NCBI RefSeq assembly: GCF_022539665.2
Contig: NC_081333.1
Location: forward strand, 6,694,971-6,758,970
Reading direction: 5' to 3'
Length of the DNA: 64,000 nt
Source: Daphnia carinata
Taxonomy: Eukaryota; Arthropoda; Branchiopoda; Diplostraca; Daphniidae
Part shown: positions 43,234 to 57,164 of the stretch, one piece after another
Layout of the letters: every line of letters begins with the position of its first letter
How positions within the stretch are numbered: position 1 is the stretch's first letter
Notes under the pieces: generated by a model
Database searches by the model: none
Told to the model about the DNA's origin: nothing
The model's input: the letters and a program-made list of their open reading frames with translations, nothing else
Position numbers and translations under genes: made by a program

Positions 43234-44850
43234 GTAAGTCACTTCTCAATCATGAATAACAGATTTTAGTTTAAATGGTAACCTCCACGCGCGTTTGGGA
43301 GGCATTCACGTTGAAATTTTGAAAATGTTTCAAATTGAGCCCACTGGCCCGCCAATAGTTCAAGGGACACAATTTAAACAACGCCATCTAGTTGCGTGAT
43401 TTTCGGTTTCTTTACGATGTATTGGATTGGGACTGGCCACCCCTTTGTTATTTTGCTTGTCCTTTGTTTTATTTATTTAAAAAGATTCAAAAGAAAAAAG
43501 GAGGCGGCACACATTTTTTTGCTGCGCACACCAACGTCAAGGACGTGGATAGGCAGCCACTGCGAAGCTCAAGCAGAAAATTTCGCCCGATGTCTAAGTA
43601 TAGCTCAAGCTTGGTTTTTGTTGCTTTTGGTGCTACACGTTCTCGTCTGGTCAAGCTTTGCTGAGGCGTGCGTGTCGTATACTTCGCCGAGCAATTTTTT
43701 GTTGTTGTTGTTGCTGTTTTTCTACCGGGAAGGTGAAATACTTGCTGTGCGTCAGCTACGAATTCCAGGGCAAAGGATAAAAGGTATAAAGAGGTCGCCG
43801 GAAAGGCGGCAGCTGCAACCTTAGTCTTTGGGGCCGACAGCGACGCACAACCCCCCAATGGAATTGTAAGATACGGTCCCGGATCTCTTGCCGTTCCTCG
43901 CAGACGCATTTAACGTCCATACACGTTCTAAATAGTCTATCTAGCAAAGAGTTCAGCAGCTAATCCAGGGAGCAAGGCCTAAATGTGGAGCGGTCCAACT
44001 AAATATAGAAAGCCCCGAATAATTCATTTGACTCCATACCGCTGTATGGGGTTTGCCTTTCTTTTGCGTTCCGGATGCGGGGTTTCATGCAAATGTTGTT
44101 GTATTACCGCTAGGTATCAATACGTATGTCTCTAATGATTACGTTAACCAATCAGGTGACCATCATTCGCGTATCCCAATAATTCCACAACCCTTGCGCA
44201 TTTTTGTTCCATTAGTCTCACGTTTTTTTTTGCGCTGGCACCGAACTCTCATCATTCGTATTTTTAGCTCTTTGTTTACCACTGTCGTGTCACGATTGTT
44301 GATTATTTTGTATAAAAGTAGCCGATAGACAAAGTCGGAGATGAGAGCCAAAATTTCATGCGATGCGTCATCGCGATATGTTTCGACACCCAAACCTTTT
44401 TTTTATATTCTTGGAAAAGAGGCATTTGCTTCTACTATGCGTTGTTGGCTAGACTTTGGGCGCCAAACTCGGTCATCACAGCCCAACATATCTGTCAACT
44501 GATGCACAACATCGGCTGCTACGGATGAATAACTTTAAAACCAAATAGCAAACGCGTAATCTCTATCTGCTAAGCAGCAACTCTATCGAATCGAAATCAA
44601 TTAGCGAATGATGCTCAATCGTATTTAAGTAGGTAATTTATTGTTCACAGGTGAATATCGTCTCGTTTAGTTCCGGAACAACTTGACATCAAGAATGAAA
44701 CGACATATAGAGTGGTTTACAGGCCCAGACCAAACCCTTAAGGACCGCTCTCGATTCTGGACCTGGAACATGCGCGGACTCCACGGTACAATTTGAACGA
44801 CGAAGATAGCGAAAAGCTGTGACACTTGCGTAATTAATTGTTTGTTACAG
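43234..44850 (+). other. Inferred 5' UTR intron of the 44.9-48.8 kb gene
   Basis: A good donor (TTTG|GTAAGT at 43233/43234) and an acceptor (TTTGTTACAG ending 44850), five bases before the ATG, suggest an untranslated first exon ending at 43233. The sequence between has no supported gene. Confidence 0.35.
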
Positions 44851-44855
44851 GTGAC

Positions 44856-47133
44856 ATGGATACTAGATACGAGGGTGACCGTCGCTCTTCAACGACTTCG
44901 GGACCTCAAGGCCGCCATCTCTACACGAGTTCGGAGCCCAGCGGCTTCAACTTCCGTCCCTTAGCATCTAACACCTATGGCTATCATCCAAAGGGCGTTT
45001 CACTCCATCGTAGACCGGATGCCGGATTAGCCGCACAGCACGCTTTGGCTCATGAAACGGCTCCCGTCTTGGACAGCAAACGACCTAGTATGTCCATTCA
45101 GCATATTGCACGTTTGCTACCGTTACTAATGAGATGATGGTTTTCGAAAATTTTGAAACTTTAACATCTATTATAAGTCTATTTTTAGTTCTGCATATTT
45201 AGAGCGATTCTTTAAAAGAAATGAGATATGAATTCGATAGTAATTGGTAAATGATTTCATCTGGTTTCGTTACAACGCGTTGGTACAAGCGATTTTATGG
45301 AATTTAAAATAAATTATTATTGTCGACTTAGCTGCATGTTAACAGCAGATCAGTAAGCAAACAAATTAACATATATTGCTGTTTAAGTTAAAAGAGAGTT
45401 TTAAAAGATACTGGCAATCTTTTCCGTCATTCTGCTGAATGACGAATACCAAAATTTGCTTATTCTTTTTTCGTGGATATTTTTGTTTCTTTGTTGGCAA
45501 CGGAACGCTTGGAGAACAACATCACATAGTTGTTTGTTCAAGATGCACTCTAGAGGTGTGATGGATGAGCAATCGAAGTCGTAAACAATTCCGTGGTTTA
45601 TTGGGTTACATCTGGAAAGATAAACTCCATCACCGTGAAATCATCGCTTTTCGTTTCCAATTACATTTTTGGTTGGTGTTTCTTATCGCGTGTAATCCAA
45701 CAACATCTCCTGTATTCAGAATGGTCCACATCGCTGAAACCGTTGGACGACGTGATGCTGATGCGCGAACCCCGTGCGACTTCGGTACCGCCACGCCGGT
45801 CCATGCTGCCCGCCGGCAGCGCCCTCCGTCGTCTGCCCATCGATCCAGCTCTGGACGACTTGCTCAGTGAGTTTCACGAACTCCGATTTACACCATCGCG
45901 TGCTATGCGCCCCAAGTTTTAAAAGGGCTCAAAGCATAGTGAATGTAGATTGAACAGTGACAGCTATACATTTACTGCCAGGATTGACGAGACGTAACAA
46001 ACAAACCCGAATCGAAAAGGAATTTTCTGTCCACCTTTTTATTTTTTGGCCATTTAACACAGTAGTTGACACTTTGGCCTGTATAAATACTTGGTTTTTT
46101 TTCCCGTTCTTTTTCTTGGCTTGTTTGTTGCCGTTTTTCGTATAGGATTAGAGCAAGACTTAACTTCTTATCGTGAGCCCATTTTTTTCGATTTGATTTT
46201 TTAACGAGTAAATGTCGAGCTACGCCATTGGCTCGAAGTGCAAAATTCGACTGTCTTACCCTAAAAAAAATAGGACCTCTTTTTAACTTGTTTTATTTTT
46301 TCCAACAAAATAATGGCCGCTTTCCCTTTCTGCCTTTCGTTTCCCGCCAATAATCCTGTTTGGGCTTGAATGATATACAAAAATTATCAACAACATTCAG
46401 CAAGTTTACACAATCAATACAGATGGCCGCTACAGCTTGCGCCTTATGATGACACATATGGCTAAATAATGCTTACACAAACAAACAGAAGGTGTAAATA
46501 TGTTACTCAGTCGCATTCAACATAGCATATCTCCAGTATCTATTACCTACAGTATGTACAATATATCAAAGTGTTGACGTAATATGGGACATACTGAGTC
46601 GTACGATAGCAGAGCAAATCTTATCTGATTATAAGAAGCGTTACTTTACCTTGATTATTGTTAGGATACAATCCCAGTGAAGAACAGTCCCTTATTAATA
46701 AATTTAGGATTTCAAAATTACATAATACGCGACCACAGTTTGTTAGGAACAGCTTCGCAAACCGTAGAGAGAAAGTGAGAGAGAAACACAATAAAAATGA
46801 AGTAAGAAGAAAAATGGCACATTTAAAACAACACGTTCCCTCCCCCTCCTCTGCATATATTTCCCGCTGACGTGTGAAGATCTCCGGACCTGGTCAGAAA
46901 CCCGTACCGCCTCACCCGAAGAGTTGGATGAAGCCGAGAAAGCCTTGCACAAGTTGAAAAAAATCGTAGGCTATTGTAAGCCCTACGACAGACACTGTCA
47001 TAACGCCATTGGCAGCGTGGAAGACATCCTCCGCAGCGTCGAAAGAAACGCCGAGAGAGCTGCTTCGGCCTCCAGATCCAGGGTACCTGCCGAACCGAAA
47101 TCCGTCACTTTCGACCCGTACTACACCGACTGA
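44856..47133 (+). CDS. Same gene, short isoform with alternative last exon
   Basis: Exons 44856-45087 and 45720-45866 can instead join an exon at about 46880-47133, giving 210 residues. The incoming phase is the same (one base carried) as for the long isoform. This last exon codes an acidic/basic helical stretch (ASPEELDEAEKALHKLKKIV), then YCKPYDRHCHNAIGSVEDIL, and ends VTFDPYYTD before TGA. An AATAAA at 47422-47427 supports a separate 3' end. The acceptor (TGTGAAG at 46873-46879) has a weak pyrimidine tract, so the exact junction is uncertain. Confidence 0.55.
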
Positions 47134-48780
47134 AAACAATTTGGCTTAATCGAAACTTTCTTTGCTTCTTCCGATTACCTTCATGAGTGTACTCGTCCCC
47201 CTACCTAATAGACATTTTTTTGAACGCCACAAATTTACAAGTGCGTACCATAGATTTTGTCGTAGTGTAGTTTACACGTAGCTCGTCATCCAGCCAACTC
47301 GCCTTCCTCGTCTGCCCTCCATGTCCATAACGACTGATAGTCGTCACAAACTCTCCCTATCCTTTTAGTTGTAAGTATCGCTTTATATTTTGACACTTAA
47401 GCCTCATTGATACTGTGTTTCAATAAATCGATTGACCAGGAGGTTGATTCGCTATTAGGAAGTTTTGTTACGTTCGTAGACATGCAGAATTATAGTCAAA
47501 CTCTAGCGAGATAAGAATTTGTTTTTGCTGCCGTGATTGAAGAAAAATATTTGAAGTAACATTTTTACTTCAGTTCTACTTAGTTAGAATCTAGTGGCAA
47601 TTGCAGTGAAAAATTTTCTTTTTGTGTCAGTCACGTGTTTTGCACTGTCCGAAAATCTCAGACAAGCAGCTGAGACTCATTGATCATTCTGTGCTAGTCC
47701 GCCAAATTCCATCCAATGTATTGCCCATGATATCTTCCCTAGTCTATTTATATATTTAAAAAAACTATTTAAAGAGTTGGAGTTAGTGCATACTTAGGCT
47801 AGTAACTCGGCAACGCCATTTTTTCGCCGTCTTCGTGTGTTCAAAACGAAGATCGTTTATAGTGTCACTGTCTTTTGTTGACTGAATGACGGGTTGAATT
47901 GTTATTTAAGTAAACATTTAGGAGCGCTCTACCCAGGTATCAAACCTGAAGTCCTAATCAATTGATGTTGCTTTCAACTTTCTATTTTGCAATCGTTGCA
48001 CGAACATACCGCGTCGCATGGGCTTCTTTTTTTCCCGTTCTACGTGCATGCGTTCAACAACAACTTGACCCGTTTTGCTTGAATTATTCATAAGAAAAAC
48101 CATCAAGAAGTAAGTGAACAACAACTTATTTGCTTTAAAAAAACCTTCTCGTATTGAGAAAGACTGTTCGTGGTAGCTCGTAGTAGATAATTGGCTCCAC
48201 AATGTTGTTAAAGTGTGTTGCGACGGTTACTTGTACACAGTTCAACTGTCATGTAGCAAGGTAATGTGGGTACGGGATGGAGGCATTAAATGAAAAGAGC
48301 AATGGGAGCAATATTCACCAATTAGTGTGTCGTAGCCATCGTCTTGATGACGAGTGTAGAGGATCTAATGTTTACACATCGAATGACCGGAAAATATCTT
48401 CAACCCATCGTCGTAATAGAGCCTCGTCTGATTTTGCCACGACGTGGTGTGGCCAACCGAGTTTGGCGACCGTCGCTTTTCTTGGATGACGACGCGCTGC
48501 TGAAACCTGGTTCCTGGATCAGTGACCCTTGGTGGCACAAATACCCCGAATTGCGCCCGTTGGATTTAGCCACCGTCCCGTGGACTCGCCCACCATCTAA
48601 TTTCCGTTCTAGTTACCTGTCACCCATCAAACGCACCTACGTCTGGGGTTATCGCCACCCACTTCGGCCATTTGGTAAAATTTGGATTTTGTTCAGTACT
48701 TAAATTTACGTGAAATGAATCGCTACGTTTTTTTTCTCTTTAAAATCGTAGGCTACAATTCATGGGAATACCGCTATTAA
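44856..48780 (+). CDS. Trp/Tyr/Arg-rich protein, long isoform (possible thick-filament protein)
   Basis: Exons 44856-45087, 45720-45866, 48360-48674 and 48752-48780 splice in phase to 240 residues. The first 77 residues are polar with RHLYTSSEPSGFNFRPL and SNTYGYHPKG. Exon 2 is basic and Pro-rich (PPRRSMLPAGSALRRLPID). The C-terminal exons are rich in Trp, Tyr, Arg and Pro (WISDPWWHKYPELRPL, YLSPIKRTYVWGYRHP, ending SWEYRY). There is no signal peptide or membrane segment. The composition and alternative ends recall small insect sarcomeric proteins such as myofilin or flightin, but I could not match a diagnostic motif, so the function is open. A possible poly(A) signal is at 49702-49707. The acceptor used for exon 3 (GTGTAG at 48354-48359) is chosen because it alone fits the phase. 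Confidence 0.6.
47422..47427 (+). terminator. poly(A) signal of the short isoform
   Basis: AATAAA lies about 290 bases after the TGA of the short isoform and nearly 1 kb before the first exon specific to the long isoform. Confidence 0.5.
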
Positions 48781-49501
48781 TGGCAGTCGTGTGCAAACAA
48801 TTGGATGCGGACGGGCGGCGTTTCGGACTCGCAACACTTGCATAGAAACCCCTATCGCACACTTTTCTTCCTTCCATCTTGGGATACCTCTTACAGCTTT
48901 ATATCAAACCTTTACTTTGCTTAACCATAACTTTTTCCCAAAACAACGATTGCCGTGAAGCTATATTGTCATCTCGTGCGATTCAAGACATAATACAAAG
49001 GCATTAACATAACTGAAATATGTACATCGTGTTATTTGCAGCAACTGGGACAATTTCAGACGACGGAAATGTTCAAACAATTATGAAATCGTGATGGTGC
49101 TTTATTGCTTCTTATGTTTAGGACGCTGATTGAATGCTGGCACCATGGATGTAGTGGACTATAACGTGATATAAATACCATGCTTCTCAGAAGGCTGTTT
49201 AGAACATCATTCAAGAGAAACTTGGATTGCCGACATGGTTGCCGCTATTGCGTATCTTTGGTAACTGGAATACATAGTCTAAATTTAGCCTTTACGTATT
49301 AGTTTGTAACGAAGAATAGGACGAATGATTTCTCAAGCTTCATTCAATTTCCGAAAGCCTGGTGAAGTTTCGCAATAAGTCTAGGCGTTGATCTATGTCG
49401 TATAACTAAGCTTTTATCTTCCTTTTTTCTATTCCCAGGCTCAGGAACTACCTTTTTTTGAAAGTTTTTTTTTTAGTCTAGTAGGTTAGGATGTTATACG
49501 G

Positions 49502-49507
49502 TTTATT
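49502..49507 (-). terminator. poly(A) signal of AMP deaminase
   Basis: TTTATT on the plus strand reads AATAAA on the minus strand, about 250 bases after the AMP deaminase stop codon. Confidence 0.45.
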
Positions 49508-49701
49508 TTTGGATGAAAACGATTTCTACATGTTTTTGCGTACAGTGGATAGATAAGACGTAAAACAATGCCTTTTAGTACCAAATCAAGGAATGATTGT
49601 AAAAAAAGGGGAAATATAGCAAAAAAAAAAGGACCTAGTTATAATTCGTGTTATATGGAACTTTAGAAATATCGGTAATCGACTTTAGCCCATCCAAAAA
49701 T

Positions 49702-49707
49702 AATAAA
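49702..49707 (+). terminator. Possible poly(A) signal of the long isoform
   Basis: AATAAA on the plus strand about 920 bases after the long-isoform stop. If used, its 3' UTR would overlap that of the convergent AMP deaminase gene. Confidence 0.35.
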
Positions 49708-49758
49708 GTGCACCTCAATAGTTCTAAAAAATTTATATTAGTCGAACCAGTTAGTCGA

Positions 49759-52700
49759 CTACTTTTGTCCTAGAGTTGCAGAGTCGCTAATTTTCTCGTT
49801 CGAGTGTTCTTTATGTTCGCTCAGTGAAACGGTTTTAAAAATGCTATTGAGTTCCGCCACCAACGTTTCATAGCGGTACGCCACTCGTATATCCGGGACG
49901 TTTGTCCTGAATATGTCATTACCAGGCACACCTTCCCGCGTGTAATTGGGACCCAGCCAGTGTTGCTTGACCTAGATGTTTAACGGTATTTCGAAAATTA
50001 GCATTTGAATGGCGCAAAATGTAATCAGTTTGTTATCTAATGTTTTTGGAGCTAACGTACTTTATGAGGATAACCACTCATTCGAACAGAATTATGGGCC
50101 AATTCGCACATATCACACGGACTCAGTTTCCACACTTGGGCTGCAATGCTGTATTCTTCCATTAGAGGTTCCTGGTAGTTGCCACACGAATGAAAAAAAA
50201 ATGAAATATCGATGAGAAATGCATGAATAACAAAATAGCTTAAGCCTACGTTTTGAGTGTTATTAGCTAATAAGGAAATACGCGTTTAGGTACCTTGGTA
50301 AAATGAAACTGAAGAGGATCATCCGTCGAAAGAGAAATACACATTCCTCGGGCAAGAAATTCGGGTAGCGGGTTGCGATGATAATTAAGGAAAAGAGAAT
50401 TGTTACTCAACGGAGACATGGCTATCCCAATCTGACAAAGGTAGTACAGATACTGCAACACTGGGACCTGTCAAATGAAAAGTTTCTGTTAGCAAAAACG
50501 ATACAATACCCAGTTACGTTACTTGTCAATAACACCTTTCTTAGCAGCAATCCATGGGAAATGTTTTCAGCTAGAAGGAAACCACATATCAGATGTTGAA
50601 CCGGTCCTGCTTCCCCGCAGTGAGGTCTGAAGACAAATGTGTTCATTCCTCGAGACCTGTTATAATATTATAATCAGAAAAGTATATGGTACAAGTCGGT
50701 CTTTAGAATGATGATGTTAGCTTACTTTCGAAACTGATTCAGAACACACATGTTGGCGTACACGTAGTAGACGTAATAAGCATAAGGGGGATTCTCTTCT
50801 TCTGTCCATTGTTCGGGTGTAGGAACCTCTCTGTCGAACACTGGATGTTCAGGCTTACTTTCGTCATCGACGGAATCGAAACCTACCAGCTGCCAATAAA
50901 AAAAAAGAAATAAGCAACCACGTATGTTCCGAGCGGAATTTATGAACAATGGAATAACAAACTGTAGTACTTGTTTGAGAAAACCAATGAAGCTCGGGGT
51001 GTGCTTCTGGATTGTTCGTTGCTTCAAACAGAGGCAGAAAAAGATTGTCGATCAGTTGCTGGAAGTTGCTTATCAGCTTGTTTGAACGATAAATATCACT
51101 AGAAAAATACAAAAAAGGTTTATTAACTGCCCTATGGCCTTTAGCAAATATTCATGCGATAAACTTTAGTGGGGATTAGGCTCACTTACTATAAGCGCGG
51201 CATTTGGACTAGCCAACGGATGTTGTCTGAATACACTTGGAAATTATGAGCCCACTTGGCCAATTTCTCCCATTCATCGGCAGATTTTCCATACACTGAC
51301 AGTCGCAATTCGGCATTTTGATACTTGCTTTCTTCCAAATCTGAGGCAACTTCCTGGAAAAATATACGTCAGTTAAAGATGATTTTTCAGCTGTTTGTTT
51401 TCTGCTTTTTAGCTCTTGGCAATACCTTAATAATTTCGGCAAAATATTTTCCTCCGACATAGTTATCAGTTTTAAGGAATACTTCACGCAAACGACTTTC
51501 TCCGATTGGATTGTATTTAGCATTGAACTTATCGAACCTGTGAAAAGTGTTGCGGTCCTAAACAAAAATATTTTTAAAAATAATTTTACTTGTAAATTGT
51601 GCAAAAAAACATCTTGTAGAAGCGTACCGCATGCACGTCGAGCATATCGACGGTTAAATCGTAGGCAGAAAGGTTCATTTCTTCAAAAACCTGATTCAGT
51701 GTCAATTCTTGACCTTTCTTGTTTAGGCAAACAACTTCATTACCACTGTCCCTTATTTTCTTCTTGATGAATCGCAGCAAATGCTTCTGATTCATACATG
51801 AGGCTGCGTGAATGTGGGTATCCACCTAGAAAGGCAAATGACAAGACCTCAGCTGAATCTAATTCATTCATGACTCAGTAAAAACATGTTCTCACCTTTC
51901 GAATGTTGTAGAAATCCCGATGCGGAACGCATTTTTGCAAAGCCAACTCTTGCATTTCGTTGAGCAGGACGTGAAGTTGGTATTTGGCAGAGAGATAAGT
52001 AAGTCGGCGATAGCAGAAAGATTTCCTTTTGACATATATAAGAAGTTTACGTTAGCTTGCTTCAAAAGTGATTCGCAGACATAAAAATAATTACAGTGGT
52101 CCATTGGATATCATGTTGCACATCCTGTGAACGTCGTCAATGTACTTTTTAAATACTGGATAGGAGAAACTCAAACATTCCCCATTTTCGGCAGCTTCTT
52201 CATCTTCATATACTTGAAAAACGCCGTTGAAGGCTTTCATGACGTAATTTGCTGATGGAGGCATTTCACCGTCGTTGTGTGAAGACAAGAAGTGAGGTGG
52301 AGGATGAATTGGGTGATCTAATTTCGAAATTTAATACGTTAGTTAAAGTAATTTTATTTCGAAGGCGACGAATGAAAGTCGCTTTTTGCACGGTGCTTGT
52401 TCTACAACCTACAATTGCCTTTTTTACTGCCACGTCCTTCCGAAATAATGTACTATGAGCTCGGCATTATTTTGGCGATAAAAGAGGCATTTGTTCTCTA
52501 TAGGCACAAATGTACAAACCATCACAGAACAGCCCTCAACATTCAAAGAGATCTCGCAAATTTTAGCACCGGACAAGTTGGTCGGTATAATTTATGCTCA
52601 GTTCCTCGACTGGGAGGATGCGCGCAAACGAATGATAGATAAATCTCTATGCGTGTCGTGAGTGGAAATTGAGCCACAAAAAAAAAAATGATTAATTGCA

Positions 52701-55700
52701 GATCTATGTTAGCCCAAAACTGCACTTGTTACCAATTGGTATCACATGAACCGAGATAGAGGGGAAACGTTCGCAAACGTTGGTAAAAGTAGGATGGGGT
52801 CGGCCCCATATGGAAGGAGTAATTTTTGAGACAAGGGATTTCACACGGACAAGACGAACACAGAATAAATAAAGACATTTGCTGATGGACCTTTGATACC
52901 TGGCTTTTCAGCCATTTGGTATTGAAAACTGGGAACTTCGCCATCAAAATGATTTGCGGCCTGGCCTCCACCTTTTAGACAACAATCGAATGGTCAGGTA
53001 AACATTTACCGATGAAAAAGATACCAATTTATATCGATCATTCACAAAAACTGGATATATGCCAGTCATTTACCATAGCCATGATCCACGTTTAGTTTTA
53101 CCTGCGGTTTGGCTAACATGCCTTCGAAACATAGAGCAAATACGAGAAACTTTTCGAAATAATTTGTTTCATCGCTTTTCAATCCACAATATTATGGTTA
53201 CAAAATTAAGGAAATGATGTCTACCTTCGACTGTTTTTTTTTCTTCGTGAACTGTTTCCACGTGGGCAACGCCATTCTGTTCGTTAGTGTGGAGGAAGCG
53301 GGCTGTCGTCGACGGAAAGGAGTGTTCAGCCGGACGACAGTACTCTCTGCGGAGGGTCAGCGCTTGAATCAGCAATTCAGACGCATCCAGCAAATCTTCA
53401 TAGGGCACCTTTTCAATTAGAAACAATGTGATCGTTATTGAAAAGTCACAATACATAAACCGCAACGTAGGTAGATGACAACAAATGAGATCAGTAGCCA
53501 ATGGTGTCATTCCACCAATACGCAACTGATGGTGTGGAGCTAAATCGATGTTCGAATAACTTGGCACCACAACAATGCCATGTCATCTACTAGCACGGTA
53601 AACGCTGGTTAACAAAAAAGGGGGCCAATAATCACTGAATTCAAGGCAAGGCCAATTTTACCTCCAGGTTGACTCTAAGCAGCGAACGCCACAATTCCTG
53701 ATGAGAGATTGCAAATACAACTCGGCTTTAAATCTCGATCGGCAATGTAATTTCATAACCTACACAGAACTTTCATTTTATCGCTAGCAGCATTAAGACA
53801 TGTTTTTCTATCCGTTAGGAAAAGCGAGCATCCAATGGGATTGTTCTAAGCCTAGCCATGGCCGTTAGTTTTTTTTTTAGCCAATGATTTTTCACCGTCA
53901 CACACACAAATGCAGGTAACTAAAGAATAATAATGAATAAAACTTAACTTACACCTCCTGTATCCTCATCGCCTGTAATAGAGACACGTTGGAAGAGTGG
54001 CGTGTAATCCTGTTCATCAGTGGCTACATTTGCGGCGACCGCCTGAGAAGAATTGGTTTCAATCTTTGGTTCATGGCATGTTGCTAAATGTGGCGCCAAT
54101 TCGTGCGGGAATCTGAGAATTTTGCAGAAAAAGAAGTATGTAAATATTCACTATGGCACAAAAGATGGTAAGCAATCTATATTTATAATTAAACAGTGTT
54201 TTCCAATTCTCATAACTAAACAATCTTATAGGCGTTCCGATCCAGTCACCTGACACTAAAAGTGTCATCTGTTTCTACGTATGGACAGGGAATCCTTTGA
54301 GACATCGCTTTATTGTCGAATAAAGCGAGATCGCATCGGCTTTTATAGCTCTGCGCGCGTGTTTTAAAAAAATCGCAATTGACGTCTAAACGGAGGGAAC
54401 ACAATGGAGACACAAAAAGACAGATGACCTCCACCAAGAAGCGAAAGCAGTCGATAGGATTAAACACGGAAATGCGTTTCTATGTATACACGACAACAAA
54501 ACTAACCAGGTTTGCGAACGTTAGCTAACACAACGAACAAGGCGTGGTTACCGAAATGGGCGGAGTTTGGGTTTTGCTGATAATGGCAATCTCGTTACGA
54601 AAATCAATCGATTCCGTAACGTCAATCAGGGAACAACAAATCAATCTTATGCTCCAGTGACATCCAAACGTGCAGCATTAGATAATGCAGTTAGAAGACT
54701 TAATTAATACGATTTGCAGCAATCCACGGTAGACTTCATAGATTCTCTCCAAACTTTAAGGTAACTCTGATCCTTGCTATAGAACATTTCCGTGACTGAA
54801 AGCATTATGGATTGGTTTAGCGTGCTCAGATAATACGAAAAGGGTCCACAGGACTCACTTCAATCATCCAGGTACAATCACCTTAATCGACACGGCTTCT
54901 ACCCATGGTTTTAGTAGTTAATCAGTAAGAGTTCCCGCACACAATGCGTCGGAATTTTTACAACACGTGTACAGGATGAAACAAAAGAGCGAAGTGGAAA
55001 GACACGCGTCACTAGAAAAGTGAAGCACTGCACGAATAAGAGGTCTCACCTGAGACTCAGTTGCCTCTGAATGGCTAATTTCCGTTCGATTTCTTCGATG
55101 GGGAATTGCGGGACTTCGTACGGAGCAGAAATCTCGTTAGGGGTCGCACGGTTTGTCCGATTGGTTGACGATAGTTCCTGAAAGCCGTCTTCTGGACCCA
55201 AAACGGGTGACAACAAGCTTCGACCGCCATACGAGAAGCACGCACTCTTCTGGCTGAAGTTCGGGCTTTCGCTTTCTAAAAAGAGTGATCATTCAAAGTT
55301 ATTAGAAAATTATTCCGAAGATGTAACAGCATCAAAGTTCATAGATAAACAAGGTTAGTGTGCACACTTGAAAATAACTAAGTTGAGTGGTCGATTTTTC
55401 TCCAAAGAAACTCAATCGACTCGCAGTTTACGTAGTGGGAATGCTTTAGAGTGGTTGACCTGAACGTAAAACACGACCTAGTTATGATCCTTTCACCATG
55501 ACAAAGAAAAAGGTTGTATAACAATTCATTTACACCAAAGTTTCATTTTACTTTCTTTTTCTTACGAGGGTGGGGGTGAGAAGAGATCGATTAATTTTCG
55601 ATGCATTAGCAATGCCATCTTTCGATTCTAAGAAACAACTATTAGTATTAATAGTTTTGAAAAACTGGTTTGGGCCGGAAAGGCCAAGGGCGACTACCGT

Positions 55701-57164
55701 TCTGTTATTGACACATTCCAAATTTTTTTAGGGCTTTCTGTGCTCCAAAAATATGGAACTAGAAAAAAAATGACAGAATTTCCGTCGTGGTTCACTATTT
55801 CCCTCTAGTCAGTGCTACTTCACTCACTCTTAATAGCTATACTCGTCCCAATAACACAGATCCTACTTTACGGGATTCCCTTTCACCTGATCGGCTACTG
55901 CGCCATTGGGGTATAGCAATTGGTAACGATCGATAACTCATTTTTCCTTTTAAAAAAATACAGGTTTCAAATTGTCCAATTGTTTGCAAACAGCAAATAA
56001 TATACGAACAACAGGACCGTGACCGAAGGTTGTCAGGCTACAACTGAGGGTTTTACATAAAAAAATGCTGGTGAAAGAGCCTAGAAGGAATGCGAAGGCC
56101 CGGACCCTGCTACTGGAATACGCCGGTTATTTATAAACTTACTTGCCATACTAACAGCCATGGATACACGGGCGTATTGCAGTGGCAAAATTGTTAAGCT
56201 ATTAACCAAAAGTACGAAACCATTATGACACAACATCTAGACGTTTTTCCCATTTACGAAATAATTGTCTTCCTTTGTCCCAACCTATTTTTGGCAATCA
56301 AATACCAATATTTAATTTACGTGCAGTCAGACCAAGCATATAATGAAAATATAATTTTTTCTTAATGCCTGGTTTTCATCGCTTTATCTGGGCGGGATCA
56401 TAGATTGACGGACGTTGAAGATCCTTTACCCAGCCTTTATCAAAATGGAGGAAAGGCACTCTCAGCAGTTCCATTAACCATATGTTATTATTTTAATAAC
56501 TGGGTTTGACCTGGAAGTAGACTGTTTTCTTTTTTTCAATGCCGAGTCGACAATTTCTCTTCTCTTGCTTCATGCATCATTAATGTACTTGAAAGCGAAA
56601 ACAACAAAAAAAAAGGAAAAAAAAAGAAATCTAACATGCCCTCGGAGCGAACTATCTGCCAGTGAAAAAAGCGTCCCCAATGCGGTCGCACTACTCTCAT
56701 TCCTGGCTTCTTATCGATTGACTGTGCTACAAAGGCCAGTGGATCCACCTCGCGCATGGCCTTGTGGCACGTTGATATTCATCGGTGCGACGTAGTCTAT
56801 GTCTCGATTTCCACATCAGACAATAGTACGGAAAATCATATCTCCACAGTCAGAATACCACTGTATATCTCAAGATTAAATGCACTTCACTTCGCGCCTA
56901 TTTCTTTGGTGTCGACATATTGGTATGCATAGACAGTACGTCCGTGAATAGAACGATTACGTCATCCCAATATGACAGAGATATAATTAAAACAAATACA
57001 CGTGGGCCACGCTGTAGCTTTAACAGCATTAATGACATATTATGGATACATAGGGATTAAATGAAGTTTCTATCAAACTCACCTTGGCGATAAGACGTAA
57101 GACTTTGTAAATCGTCGTGGCTATTCAAGTGCGAACCGTTCAGGTTGTCATGATTAGTCGCCAT
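49759..57164 (-). CDS. AMPD2: AMP deaminase
   Basis: AMP deaminase converts AMP to IMP and ammonia in the cytosol (purine nucleotide cycle). Sixteen minus-strand exons: 57164-57083, 55275-55050, 54112-53953, 53408-53225, 52971-52900, 52317-52095, 52025-51896, 51825-51628, 51557-51426, 51353-51190, 51098-50963, 50889-50726, 50656-50536, 50467-50294, 50171-50061 and 49971-49759; about 829 residues. The 51098/50889 junction is uncertain, since 50971 to 50882 also keeps frame. The metal and catalytic motifs are [10 protein letters not shown] (about 360), FRPHCGEAG (about 634) and [14 protein letters not shown] (about 709). The N-terminal [17 protein letters not shown] and RVSITGD are typical of animal AMPD. 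The family has one arthropod gene (Drosophila AMPdeam); the symbol is that of the closest vertebrate form as I judge it. It converges with the preceding gene and diverges from the TRAFD1-like gene. Confidence 0.95.
55276..57082 (-). other. First intron of AMP deaminase (1.8 kb)
   Basis: Bounded by the donor CAAG|GTGAGT and the acceptor TTTTAG. Nothing coding is supported inside. It is the largest intron of the gene and could hold an alternative promoter, since animal AMPD genes often have variable N termini. Confidence 0.4.
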
